A DNA stretch of 64,000 nucleotides from JAUNBN01 sp036645935 (GTDB taxonomy: Bacteria; Bacillota; Clostridia; Oscillospirales; Ruminococcaceae). How positions within the stretch are numbered: the stretch's first letter is position 1; each line of letters starts with the position of its first letter. A model generated the notes under the pieces. That model worked only from the letters and a program-made list of their open reading frames with translations. It ran no database searches and was not told the DNA's origin. Where the stretch lies: assembly GCA_036645935.1 (NCBI GenBank), contig JAVXNE010000001.1, positions 248,001-312,000 of the forward strand, read 5' to 3'. Below, piece after piece: positions 18,799 to 26,990 of the stretch. The translations under genes were made by a program, and so were the position numbers.

Positions 18799-19323
18799 CT
18801 ATTCCCTTTCCATAATGCCGCGCAGCTTGGCAAGTGCCCTCATCTGTTTCGACCGCACCGTGTTGGGATTGAGCGACATGATATTTCCTATTTCCTGAGA
18901 TGAATATCCGTCGCAAACACCAAAAACAACTATCGAACGTTCCTCCTGTGAGAGCGTCGCGAGCGCACGCTGCAAATCGAGGTTGTCCGTTATCTCTATC
19001 TCGCCTACATCATCGGATTGCATCGTCTCGGGAAGCTCTGATGTTGCATTATAATAGACCGCGCCTCTTCTGCGGCGAGCCTTGTTATACAATATCTTAA
19101 ATATCCAGCCTTCAAACGCCTCCGCACTACGCAGCTTTCCTATACTCTCATAGGCGTCGGCGAGTGTCTCCATCACTGTGTCCTCAGCATCCTCTGCGAT
19201 GCCGATGAGGTAATAGGCAGTCTTGTACAGCCGGTTATTGTAATGTGAATAGAGCAATGCAAATGCATCAGGGTCGCGCTTTTGTGCCGCGGCGACGAGC
19301 AGCATCAATTGTTCTTTATCCAA
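18799..19323 (-). CDS. ECF-type RNA polymerase sigma factor
   Basis: This sigma-70 family protein has region 2 (DAFALLYSHYNNRLYKTAYYLI, DAEDTVMETLADAYE, FEGWIFKILYNKARR) and region 4 (TLSQEERSIVVFGVCDGYSSQEIGNIM, NPNTVRSKQMRALAKL). I place the start at TTG 19323 (MDKEQLMLLV). GGAG lies seven bases upstream, and the first residues then match family members. An ATG at 19347 has no site and sits in an inverted repeat. It is co-transcribed with the anti-sigma-like gene from a consensus sigma A promoter, so activity is probably controlled by its partner. Confidence 0.87.
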   Translation of the reverse strand: MDKEQLMLLVAAAQKRDPDAFALLYSHYNNRLYKTAYYLIGIAEDAEDTVMETLADAYESIGKLRSAEAFEGWIFKILYNKARRRRGAVYYNATSELPETMQSDDVGEIEITDNLDLQRALATLSQEERSIVVFGVCDGYSSQEIGNIMSLNPNTVRSKQMRALAKLRGIMERE

Positions 19324-19337
19324 ACCGAAGCTCCATT

Positions 19338-19360
19338 CGCCTCTCATACATTAAGAGGCG
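19338..19360. promoter_or_regulatory. Inverted repeat at the 5' end of the ECF sigma transcript
   Basis: CGCCTCT and AGAGGCG form a 7-bp inverted repeat with a nine-base loop. It lies between the promoter and the TTG start of the sigma gene and covers the alternative ATG. It could act as an operator or as a hairpin that limits initiation. Confidence 0.4.
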
Positions 19361-19383
19361 TCCCCGTGAAGTATTGTTGCATT

Positions 19384-19412
19384 ATTATAAACTCTCCGGC
19401 GGATTTTCTCAA
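19384..19412 (-). promoter_or_regulatory. Sigma A promoter of the ECF operon
   Basis: TTGAGA (19407-19412) and TATAAT (19384-19389) are separated by 17 bases on the minus strand. The start point would fall near 19377, upstream of the inverted repeat. Confidence 0.75.
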
Positions 19413-19473
19413 GTTTTCGCACCTGCCAGACACCGCAAGAATAGTATGTGCAAGAAAAGGGGGGCTGCAAACA

Positions 19474-20565
19474 GTGCTCACATGCACATGTGATCTCGGC
19501 GCTTTGCGCTCCAACGCGCTCTGGATCGGCCGAAAAACCGATCGACCGCTCATAGCCGTTCTTAAAAACGATGCCTACGGCGCCGGTTCTCCCTCGTGCG
19601 CCCTCGCGCTCGAGCCTTACGCACTTGCCTTTGCGGTATCGTCTGTCAGCGAAGCAACCGAGCTGCTGCGCGCCGGCGTGCGGCGCGACATCATGACAAT
19701 CGGCCCGCTGCAGAGCTTTGACATCACAAGATTCCCCGAAAATGTGATTCTATCGATCGACCGTCTGCCCCATCTTCGGGAAATCGCATGCACCGCGCCT
19801 TGCTCACGCATTCAGTTGCGGCTCGACTTGGATGGAAGCGGGATCGGCATGGGTGAAGCGGAGTACCAAGAGGCTCTCATTTTTCTGCGAGAACACCGCT
19901 CTCTCAGACTGTATGGCGTCTTCTCTCATTGCCCCGGTCTGTACCGCAAAGAGCCTTCAACCGAGGCTGCCCGACGTTTTTCCTCTGCTCGCCGTGCCGC
20001 GCGCGAGTTGTCTTGCGATTCGATCTGCCATCTTGCGACGAGCGCGGCACTCGATATCCCCTCGTTGCTGTTCGACTCGGTCCGCTCGGGCACAGCGCTG
20101 TTCGGACTGCCGTCATTTGCAAACCAAAAGCTCGCCCCGCTGCGCCCGGTGCTGTCTATAACCGCTCCCCTTGTGCGCATATTCTCAAGCCGTGAACCGC
20201 TCTCCCTTTATGACTGTTGCGCCGACATGAACCATGTTCGCCGAGCGGGGGTTGTGGCTGCGGGGTACGGTTCTCTGCCTGCGCTTTTGCAGCGCAAGGA
20301 TATAACCGTCGCAATTCGCGGAAAATTCGCACCGCTGATTGGCAGTTCTTCAATGTGTCATCTCGTTGTCGATTTGTCGAAGATACCCGAAGCGCGCGAG
20401 GGTGACAGCGCCGTTTTTGTCGGCAACAGCTGCAATCTCGCTATAACTGCCGAAAACTTCGCCCGGACCTGTGGAATTCCGGCCTGCCGCTGCGAGGGAT
20501 CACTCTTTTCAACATCTTCCGCCAAAAAAATATATGTAAACGGCTGCGGGGTATTTCTTTCATGA
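19474..20565 (+). CDS. alr: Alanine racemase family enzyme, divergent
   Basis: This PLP enzyme probably interconverts L- and D-alanine for the cell wall, or acts in spores. The start is GTG 19474, nine bases after AAGGGGGG, giving MLTCTCDLGALRSN as in alanine racemases; longer frames have no site. The PLP lysine is Lys31 in AVLKNDAYGAG. The second catalytic tyrosine is probably Tyr246 in SLYDCC. Other family motifs are eroded: GYADGYPR reads GYGSLPA, and the usual SMD reads SMC (294-295). At 363 residues it is full length. Its stop overlaps the GNAT start (ATGA). A related amino-acid racemase is possible. Confidence 0.8.
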   Translation: MLTCTCDLGALRSNALWIGRKTDRPLIAVLKNDAYGAGSPSCALALEPYALAFAVSSVSEATELLRAGVRRDIMTIGPLQSFDITRFPENVILSIDRLPHLREIACTAPCSRIQLRLDLDGSGIGMGEAEYQEALIFLREHRSLRLYGVFSHCPGLYRKEPSTEAARRFSSARRAARELSCDSICHLATSAALDIPSLLFDSVRSGTALFGLPSFANQKLAPLRPVLSITAPLVRIFSSREPLSLYDCCADMNHVRRAGVVAAGYGSLPALLQRKDITVAIRGKFAPLIGSSSMCHLVVDLSKIPEAREGDSAVFVGNSCNLAITAENFARTCGIPACRCEGSLFSTSSAKKIYVNGCGVFLS

Positions 20566-21242
20566 AACCTTATGTTAAAAATAATCTCACAGGTCAGGTC
20601 GAGCTCACCGTCTCAAGACGTCTCGGCGACGCCGATATCCTCGCCCTGTCCGAAGTACAGGACGCTGTGGCACTTGCACTGGAGGATGACAGATTTTTTG
20701 TTGCAAATTCCGCGGAAGAGCTTGCGGCTCTGCCTGCACGGGGCGAACTATTTGGAATATTCGCAAGCGGAAAACTCTGCGCCGCCTGTGCATTACTGCG
20801 TCCCGGCCAAGGTTCGGGGCTGTCCCTTGACCTCGAACTTGTTGATGACGTGCCGTGCACAGCAGAGCTTGAAAGCTACTTCGTCCTGCCAGAATATCGC
20901 GGCAACGGTCTTGGTGGAGAACTCGTGCGTTTCGCCGTGCGCTGCGCTTTTGAGGAGATGGGCGCTCGGTATATCGCAGCCACTGTCTCTCCTCGCAACT
21001 ATGCGAGTATAGTTGCCCTCATGTCGGAGGGTGGGTTCAGAATTCGCGCCCTGAAACTGAAGTATGGTGGGAAGCTGCGCTATATAATGCTTCGCGCGCG
21101 TGATGACAGCTCGGTGTTCACGGTTTATGAGAGATTTAATCTGTCGGATATTTACGGCATTAGTAAGTTGTTGACCAAAAAGTACGAGGGAATGGCCACT
21201 TTTTCTGATGAAAACGGAGGTTTTTTGTGGCTTGCCAAATAA
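20562..21242 (+). CDS. GNAT family N-acetyltransferase
   Basis: This 226-residue protein has a central GNAT core. A beta-strand (LESYFVLPEYRGNGLGGELVRFAVRCAFE) holds the acetyl-CoA loop (R-G-N-G-L-G), followed by ATVSPRNYASIVALMSEGGF. The acceptor is unknown. It overlaps the racemase by four bases and is certainly co-translated with it, so an amino acid or wall-related substrate is possible. Confidence 0.85.
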   Translation: MKPYVKNNLTGQVELTVSRRLGDADILALSEVQDAVALALEDDRFFVANSAEELAALPARGELFGIFASGKLCAACALLRPGQGSGLSLDLELVDDVPCTAELESYFVLPEYRGNGLGGELVRFAVRCAFEEMGARYIAATVSPRNYASIVALMSEGGFRIRALKLKYGGKLRYIMLRARDDSSVFTVYERFNLSDIYGISKLLTKKYEGMATFSDENGGFLWLAK

Positions 21243-21310
21243 AACTGTTGTCAAGATTTACATAATGTGGTAATATACAACAAACGATAATAATTTCTCG
21301 CACAGTTCGC

Positions 21311-21808
21311 CTATTTCATCAATAATGTGACGGTAATCGCAGACATCACAAACCCGACGACGTCTGCGGAAAGCGAACAGACTAACGCGTGTCGCGTGCG
21401 TCTGACTCTCGTCGCACCGAAGTATAGAGCAAGAGTGTAGAATGTTGTCTCGGTCGATCCCTGCATAACCGAGGTTACCCTGCCGACATAGGAATCAGGA
21501 CCGCAGCGCTCAATTATGTCCTTAAACACCGCGAGCGCCCCGCTTCCGGAGATCGGGCGCACGAGCATAAGCGGAACTGCTTCTCGCGGAATTTTAACGA
21601 GAGATACGACGGGCTCGAGCGCAAATGACAACAGGTCAAGCGCTCCGCTCGCTTTAAACATGCCGACCGCAAGCATAATTGCGACCATCGTAGGCGCGAT
21701 TTTGATTACGACCTTCAGTCCCGCGAGCGCCCCTTCAGTGAACCCCTCAAACACACCGCAGCCCCTGATCATTCCGTATATCAGAACGGCAGCCATGACC
21801 ATTGGCAC
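21311..21808 (-). CDS. spmB: Spore maturation protein B
   Basis: SpmB works with SpmA in spore core dehydration and heat resistance. The 165-residue polytopic protein has the nucleoside-recognition (Gate) domain pattern, with KIAPTMVAIMLAVGMFKASGALD and MLVRPISGSGALAVFKDIIE, then a QGSTETTFYTLALYFG motif. The first good start codon is GTG 21808. Homologous sequence (GFGDWVV) extends a few codons further back, to a non-canonical ATA at 21835 eight bases from GGGGAGGG. The true start is therefore uncertain. The gene follows spmA directly. Confidence 0.93.
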   Translation of the reverse strand: MPMVMAAVLIYGMIRGCGVFEGFTEGALAGLKVVIKIAPTMVAIMLAVGMFKASGALDLLSFALEPVVSLVKIPREAVPLMLVRPISGSGALAVFKDIIERCGPDSYVGRVTSVMQGSTETTFYTLALYFGATRVRRTRHALVCSLSADVVGFVMSAITVTLLMK

Positions 21809-21825
21809 AACCCAGTCCCCGAAGC

Positions 21826-22428
21826 CTATTTGGATTTCCCTCCCCTTTTTTTTGCCGCGCGGCGGTTAAACAGCTTTGCCGAGCACACCGCAACAAAGAC
21901 CGCACATGCGGACGTTATCCAAACGCATCCGATTATGTCGAGCGGAGAGCGGCTTCCCGCAATTGCCCGGATGGCAGCAGCCGTTGTCGGAACTAGCTGA
22001 AACGAGGCTGTATTCAGAACCGCAAATGTGATCATGTCATCGCTCGCGTCGGCACTGCCCCCGTTTATTCGGTCTAGCTCTGCCATGGCGTCGAGAGCCA
22101 TCGGGGTCGCGGCCGCTCCAAGCCCGAGTATGTTTGCGACAATATTCATCGATATAGAATTGACAGCGCGCTCGCTTCTTTCGCGCAACCCCTTAAATAT
22201 AATGCCGGTCAGCGGAGAAAGCGCGCGCGAGAGAGCGTCACACAGCCCCGAGCGTCTTGCAATCTCCATGACTCCGCACCAAACAGCAACCGTCCCACCC
22301 AATTGCAGGCAAAACTGCAGCGCCTCATATCCGCTCGAGAGCGCGGCGGCCGACAGCTCCGACATCCGCCCGAGCAGCGCCGCAAACAGTGCCGACAGCG
22401 CTATCAAGGCGCACAAAATCCAGTTCAT
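21826..22428 (-). CDS. spmA: Spore maturation protein A
   Basis: This 200-residue membrane protein has SpmA signatures: LQLGGTVAVWCGVMEIARRSGL, MNIVANILGLGAAATPMALDAM and FAVLNTASFQLVPTTAAAIRA. It acts with SpmB during spore maturation. ATG 22428 gives MNWILCALIAL, with AAAGGGG upstream. An in-frame GTG at 22440 is less likely. A run of eight A near its 3' end lies just before the spmB start region. Confidence 0.94.
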   Translation of the reverse strand: MNWILCALIALSALFAALLGRMSELSAAALSSGYEALQFCLQLGGTVAVWCGVMEIARRSGLCDALSRALSPLTGIIFKGLRERSERAVNSISMNIVANILGLGAAATPMALDAMAELDRINGGSADASDDMITFAVLNTASFQLVPTTAAAIRAIAGSRSPLDIIGCVWITSACAVFVAVCSAKLFNRRAAKKRGGKSK

Positions 22429-22502
22429 CACAGCGAACACCCCTTTAATAATAAGCGGCTTGGCTGTATGATATTCAACATTATCTTGCTAAGGAGCAAA
22501 AA

Positions 22503-22754
22503 ATGAAATCTGTAGGCATCGTGCGCGACATGGACAAGCTTGGACGAATCGTAGTTCCGGTCGAATTCCGCAATCTGCTCGGAATAGAGAGCGGGGACCC
22601 AGTTGAAATCTCAGCGGAAAGAGATAGGATCATCATAAGAAGGTTTGCCCCTTCCTGCGTCTTTTGCAAGAGCGAGACCGGCACAACCGAATACCTCGGT
22701 AAAACGGTGTGCGCCGACTGCATCAAACATCTGGCATTAACGACCCAAAAGTGA
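22503..22754 (+). CDS. abrB: AbrB/SpoVT-type transcriptional regulator
   Basis: This 83-residue protein has a swapped-hairpin DNA-binding domain (GIVRDMDKLGRIVVPVEFRNLLGI, EISAERDRIIIRRF). A short C-terminal tail with two Cys pairs (CVFCKS, CADCIKHL) is common in clostridial members and likely binds metal. AbrB proteins repress stationary-phase and sporulation genes. AAGGAG lies eight bases before the ATG. It is monocistronic, divergent from spmAB, and ended by a strong hairpin. Confidence 0.93.
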   Translation: MKSVGIVRDMDKLGRIVVPVEFRNLLGIESGDPVEISAERDRIIIRRFAPSCVFCKSETGTTEYLGKTVCADCIKHLALTTQK

Positions 22755-22762
22755 CACAAAAA

Positions 22763-22798
22763 AGACCGCGAGGCTTGAATTGCCTCGCGGTCTCTTTT
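22763..22798. terminator. Bidirectional terminator, abrB and membrane-pair operon
   Basis: A 12-bp perfect stem, AGACCGCGAGGC against GCCTCGCGGTCT, has a seven-base loop. CTTTTGG follows on plus, and the minus strand has TTTTTTGTG. It serves both convergent units. Confidence 0.88.
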
Positions 22799-22817
22799 GG
22801 GGTATTGTCGCCAAAAA

Positions 22818-23480
22818 TCAGTCCAGAAACCCTTTTTTGTATAGAATTCTCGCTGCTGCTATCGCAATTAACGCACCGACTGGAACCAGAACTCCAACCG
22901 AGCCTGCGAGACTCGGAAGCAGGACGAAGAGCGCGATCATGAAGACAAGCGGAGTGATTGCAATCTTCCAGTTTTTTGAAACATAAACAACCGCAAGTCC
23001 TCCGAACAGCGCCGGCAGTATATTGTTGAAAGCCGGTTGCATAACGGGCGAGTTGATAAACGGCTCAATGCGGCTGAGCAGTAGCACACCGACCGCAATC
23101 ACCACAGTGCAAGTAATCGCCGAAATCGCAATTGCGATAGTCGAAATGACCTCGCCCTCTTCCGAGTTGGCCTCAACGTCCGCGTTGCGCATTGCATTGA
23201 GCGCGCAGGGGACCTTTAGATTTGTGAGATTTCCGGTGATAAATCCGAGGTATGAGCCGCCCGTACCGAGCATTGGCACATAGGTCAGCACTTCTATTGT
23301 TCCGACCGTCCAGAAAATCGGCGCGACGCCTACAAACCCCTTGATGATACCGCCTATTCCGGGCCACGCATCATATCGCACACAGATTGCGACTGGCACC
23401 AGTACCAACAGCACAGTTGCGGCAATGTCCCAGATGCGACCGAAAAAGTGCACTCTATCGCGATAAGTTCTCTCCTTCAT
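22818..23480 (-). CDS. Polytopic membrane protein, partner of the DUF5058 gene
   Basis: This 220-residue protein has about six membrane helices. Distinctive segments are FWTVGTIEVLTYVPMLGTGGSYL, GFITGNLTNLKVPCALNAM and FNNILPALFGGLAVVYVSKNWK. I know this type only as an uncharacterised membrane protein found beside DUF5058. ATG 23480 was chosen because GGAGG lies eight bases upstream; it starts one base after the partner's stop. The two genes are surely co-translated and may form one transporter or channel. Substrate unknown. Confidence 0.8.
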   Translation of the reverse strand: MKERTYRDRVHFFGRIWDIAATVLLVLVPVAICVRYDAWPGIGGIIKGFVGVAPIFWTVGTIEVLTYVPMLGTGGSYLGFITGNLTNLKVPCALNAMRNADVEANSEEGEVISTIAIAISAITCTVVIAVGVLLLSRIEPFINSPVMQPAFNNILPALFGGLAVVYVSKNWKIAITPLVFMIALFVLLPSLAGSVGVLVPVGALIAIAAARILYKKGFLD

Positions 23481-23481
23481 C

Positions 23482-24222
23482 TCATACACCTCCATTTGCG
23501 AGCTTGGTGATAAAGTCGGTCAGCGGAATGGAGAGCGCCATCGCTCCGAGCATGCTTATGGGCAGCGCATATTCCGTTATCCATCGCGCGCCTGTCTTTT
23601 TGTGTATCGCACCGCATATCAGCATTATGACAGCCGAAACCAGCATGACAAACACGGGAATCCAGCCCGTTATACCCTGAGTCACATCGGCAAAGATGAC
23701 GCCGAGGAAAGCCGAGATCATGCCGAGAAACAGCCCCGTCATGAAGAATTCGCTCCACCTCTTGTCCTTTGCGCCTAGCTTTGTTAACCCGTTCTCAATC
23801 CTCTTGCCAAAAACCGAAACGAGGATAGGCCCCGGGAGTATTCCGAGCGTCATCACCCACGCAATTGTCGAAAACGCGCGTGGGTCGTCGATGAGATTAG
23901 ACAAACTGAGCCCGATTGCAGACGCCGCAGACGCCGCCGCCGTTGTCTCATATGTCAACGCGCCTATTACCGACAGCCGCAGCCACGGGAAAGGAAACCC
24001 GAGCGCCTTGGACAGAGCGATAACTCCGAGCAAAATTGCAACGGACGGAGCAATCGTGAACACTGCCGCAGTTATCATAGTGTTCTTGAGTACGCTCTCC
24101 TTCATCCCGATCTTTCGTGCCTGCGCGAGTGCCTTCACGAGGAAGAACACCGATTGCGCGATGATCACCACAACTACAACGGCCGTAATCGCGTACATAA
24201 AGCCGTCGTTTGGATTGAACAT
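23482..24222 (-). CDS. DUF5058 family membrane protein
   Basis: This 246-residue protein has about seven membrane helices and resembles the DUF5058 family, with KIGMKESVLKNTMI, FPWLRLSVIGALTYETTAA and WVMTLGILPGP. No enzymatic motif is visible. It is the first gene of a two-gene unit, with GGGAGG eight bases before the ATG. The repeated small-residue helices and strict pairing with the next gene suggest a two-subunit transporter, which is inference. The family assignment is from memory. Confidence 0.75.
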   Translation of the reverse strand: MFNPNDGFMYAITAVVVVVIIAQSVFFLVKALAQARKIGMKESVLKNTMITAAVFTIAPSVAILLGVIALSKALGFPFPWLRLSVIGALTYETTAAASAASAIGLSLSNLIDDPRAFSTIAWVMTLGILPGPILVSVFGKRIENGLTKLGAKDKRWSEFFMTGLFLGMISAFLGVIFADVTQGITGWIPVFVMLVSAVIMLICGAIHKKTGARWITEYALPISMLGAMALSIPLTDFITKLANGGV

Positions 24223-24903
24223 AATTCCTGCCTCCCAACTATTCTATCTTTTTTTATATTATACCAGCTGAAACGCGACATAGCAAAGCCCCAAAACACA
24301 ATTGCCCCACATAAGCGCTTTCAAGGCACGGTGTAACTTGCCTTGAAAAACGAAAACTTTGTCGCCCCTTGACGCGCATCACAAGCGGAGATTTGGGGTT
24401 TGCTTCAAAACTGCGACATCGTTCGCTGTCACGACATCTTTTGTGTTACATCCTCTGGCGCTACGTATTTAAGTTCAATCGCCATAATGACATTCGCAAA
24501 CAGCGTTGTTTGGCATGCATTAGCTATATTTAATCAACAACACTGATATTGACAATAATGAAAGCGGCAAAGGTTACCTGCGAACTCCGGGCTGTCGGAA
24601 TGAGCCTTGCAAATTTGTTTCCTTCGTATCGATATTTTGCCTTGGCAATCGCTTGTCAGAAAATGAATATCGGCTTGATAGTTATGTTCCCGAGTATCTC
24701 TGATGCATTCAAGCCAATGTTACCCACTCCGGTGTGATGAAGCTTCTGTGAAGCGCGAAAATATTCCAAAATCCGAAACGTCCGTTTTTACGAAAAAAGG
24801 AGAGCAAACGCTCTCCTTTTTTAAATGATAACTGTTTAAAATCGCACAACAGCCAACATGGCAGATGAATTTGATTCTGACATAGATCGAAAGGAATCGA
24901 AAT
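24223..24903. other. Intergenic region with no supported gene
   Basis: About 680 bases between the DUF5058 gene and the end of the nucleoside transporter operon. Only the terminator at 24793-24822 is supported. A 62-codon frame at 24549 has no ribosome binding site. Confidence 0.5.
24793..24822 (-). terminator. Terminator of the BmpA-type ABC operon
   Basis: A 13-bp stem (AAAAAAGGAGAGC against GCTCTCCTTTTTT) has an AAAC-type loop. It has its own T-run on either strand and lies 82 bases past the last permease stop. Confidence 0.88.
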
Positions 24904-25872
24904 TTACTGCGCGCCTTCCTCTATGTTTTCTGATTTTGCAGTTTTGTCCACATTAGCTTTTTTGACTTTTTTAAGCGTTGCCGCCGCATAAATCGCAAGT
25001 CCAACGACCGTGGCAATATAGGGTATCGCGGCGACGAGGTTGGAAGAAAATCCTTTTAGCCCCGACATTTTGATTCCGACCGCGTCGGCAACTCCGAAAA
25101 GCAACGACGCAAGCATTGCGCCGACAGGCTCCCCGTTTCCCATTGCACGCGCTGCGAGCGCGATAAAACCGCGCCCTGCAACGAAACCACTGTACCAGCC
25201 CGAAAGGTAGTACATCGACATGTATGCTCCGCCCATTCCGGCAAGTGCGCCCGAAATTCCGAGTGCGATATAGCTTATCTTGCGCACACTGACACCGACA
25301 GAATCGGCTGCGTTCGCGTTTTCACCAACCGCGCGTATCTTGAGCCCGAGCGGTGTCTTGTACAGCAAAATGTATACGAGAAGCACACACAGGAACGCAA
25401 AATAAGTTAGGACACAGTGCCCTGAGAGCACTTCTCCGATATACGGGATATCTTTAATAAGTGGTATCTCAATTGTCGGCAGAAGCTTGTTCGCAAGACC
25501 ACCGGAATTTCCGCGAAGTCCCGTGAGCATGTATAGCATGAATATTGTACCGCCCGCACCGATCGTGTTAATCGCGATACCGGCGAGTATGATGTCGGTT
25601 CTCAGCTTGAGCGCAAAGAAACCAATCGTAAGACCCAGCAGCGCGCCGATCAAAATTGCGCCCAGCAACCCCAAAAAAGCGTTTTGTGTCCACACTCCTA
25701 TGAGCGAACCGAGCAGCGCGGTCACCATCATCGTGCCCTCAAGTCCGATATTGGTCTTTCCTGCCTTTTCAGCCACCACCGCCGCGAGTGCCGCAAAAAG
25801 TATGGGCGACGTAATTCGCAGCACGGAAAACAGAAATTCCGGCTTGATAATGCTCTCTAATAAAGACTGCAT
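24904..25872 (-). CDS. Nucleoside-type ABC transporter permease (NupQ-like)
   Basis: This 322-residue inner-membrane permease belongs to the BPD_transp_2 family, with about eight to nine helices. Typical motifs are AAVVAEKAGKTNIGLEGTMM, FALKLRTDIILAGIAINTIG, RAVGENANAADSVGVSV and GRGFIALAARAMGNGEPVG. It forms the membrane channel with the upstream permease, whose stop overlaps its start by one base (TAATG). With BmpA and a two-domain ATPase, this is the architecture of guanosine/nucleoside importers. Confidence 0.92.
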   Translation of the reverse strand: MQSLLESIIKPEFLFSVLRITSPILFAALAAVVAEKAGKTNIGLEGTMMVTALLGSLIGVWTQNAFLGLLGAILIGALLGLTIGFFALKLRTDIILAGIAINTIGAGGTIFMLYMLTGLRGNSGGLANKLLPTIEIPLIKDIPYIGEVLSGHCVLTYFAFLCVLLVYILLYKTPLGLKIRAVGENANAADSVGVSVRKISYIALGISGALAGMGGAYMSMYYLSGWYSGFVAGRGFIALAARAMGNGEPVGAMLASLLFGVADAVGIKMSGLKGFSSNLVAAIPYIATVVGLAIYAAATLKKVKKANVDKTAKSENIEEGAQ

Positions 25873-26990
25873 TACGCTGTGCCTCCCTTCGCTGCGGCCG
25901 CTTTGGCAAGTTCTTCCTTGGCACTCTTAACGACGACCTTTTGCCGGTATCCCGACAGGAACTGGTCGGCTGCGAAGAACAGAAAAATCACAGATTGAAT
26001 AATGTCAAAGAGCTCAGAGGGGATTCCCGCTAACGTTCCCATAAGCTCACATCCCCTGCTGATATACGCCAGAAAAAACGCTGCCACAGGGACATAGAGC
26101 GGATTGTTTTTTGCGAGAATTGCTATCGTTACGCCGGTCCAGCCGTAACCGGGCAAATCGCGCCACAGAAATGTGCTGTATCTTCCGAGGTTCTCGACCG
26201 CTCCGCCCATTCCTGCAAGAAATCCTCCAATGACCTGTGCCGAGACGATCATTGTTCCGACCTTAATACCGGAATATTTTGCGAAGTTCTGGTTTATTCC
26301 GATCATGCGTATCGCGTAGCCCCATTTTGTGCGGTACATGAATATCGCCACAAACACAGTCATGACAAGGCCAATCACGATGCCCCACTTCGCGTCTGTG
26401 TCCGGTATGATAGCACCTATCCTCGCGCCTTCTTTAAACGGGTAGGTCATGAGAGAGCCTTTGCTGCGGTCTGCAAAGTTCACATTGAGAAAATGCATTA
26501 TTACCTTGGCGATGATGTAGTTGAGCATCAGCGACGACACCATCTCGGAGGCGCCGAGCTTGGTTTTCAGCAGCGCCGGTATCAGCATCACAACAGCGCA
26601 AGAAAGACTTCCTATTAGCACGCAGATCACAGCATGAAGCCCCGCGGGAAGATCGAGATACACCGCGCACAGAGCCGCAACAAACGCGCCCATCATAACA
26701 CAGCCCTCGCCCGCGAGATTGAACTGGTTTGCAGAAAACATAACGCATACTGCAAGGCCCGTGAAGATGATCGGAATCATTCGGCCGAGTATTGTGAAAA
26801 ATGAACTGGTGTTAAAGATCACCCCACCCTCTTTTGCCACCTTAAAGAGCGGTGAAAAGAAGAAGGACTTGAATGCCTTTATAGGGTCTTCTGCGACTAT
26901 AAACACAAGCAGCATAGCAATAGCGAGCGCGACTGCAATTGCCGCCGTGGATCGAATCACATTGAACCATCTCTCACGGTTGCTACGCAT
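25872..26990 (-). CDS. Nucleoside-type ABC transporter permease (NupP-like)
   Basis: This is the second channel subunit of the operon, 372 residues with about ten helices. Diagnostic segments are AVCVMFSANQFNLAGEGCVMMGAF, TKLGASEMVSSLMLNYI and RMIGINQNFAKYSGI. Its start overlaps the ATPase stop region by eight bases. The C-terminal cytosolic tail (KVVVKSAKEELAKAAAAK) is lysine-rich. Role: transmembrane pore for a BmpA-delivered substrate, probably a nucleoside. Confidence 0.92.
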   Translation of the reverse strand: MRSNRERWFNVIRSTAAIAVALAIAMLLVFIVAEDPIKAFKSFFFSPLFKVAKEGGVIFNTSSFFTILGRMIPIIFTGLAVCVMFSANQFNLAGEGCVMMGAFVAALCAVYLDLPAGLHAVICVLIGSLSCAVVMLIPALLKTKLGASEMVSSLMLNYIIAKVIMHFLNVNFADRSKGSLMTYPFKEGARIGAIIPDTDAKWGIVIGLVMTVFVAIFMYRTKWGYAIRMIGINQNFAKYSGIKVGTMIVSAQVIGGFLAGMGGAVENLGRYSTFLWRDLPGYGWTGVTIAILAKNNPLYVPVAAFFLAYISRGCELMGTLAGIPSELFDIIQSVIFLFFAADQFLSGYRQKVVVKSAKEELAKAAAAKGGTA

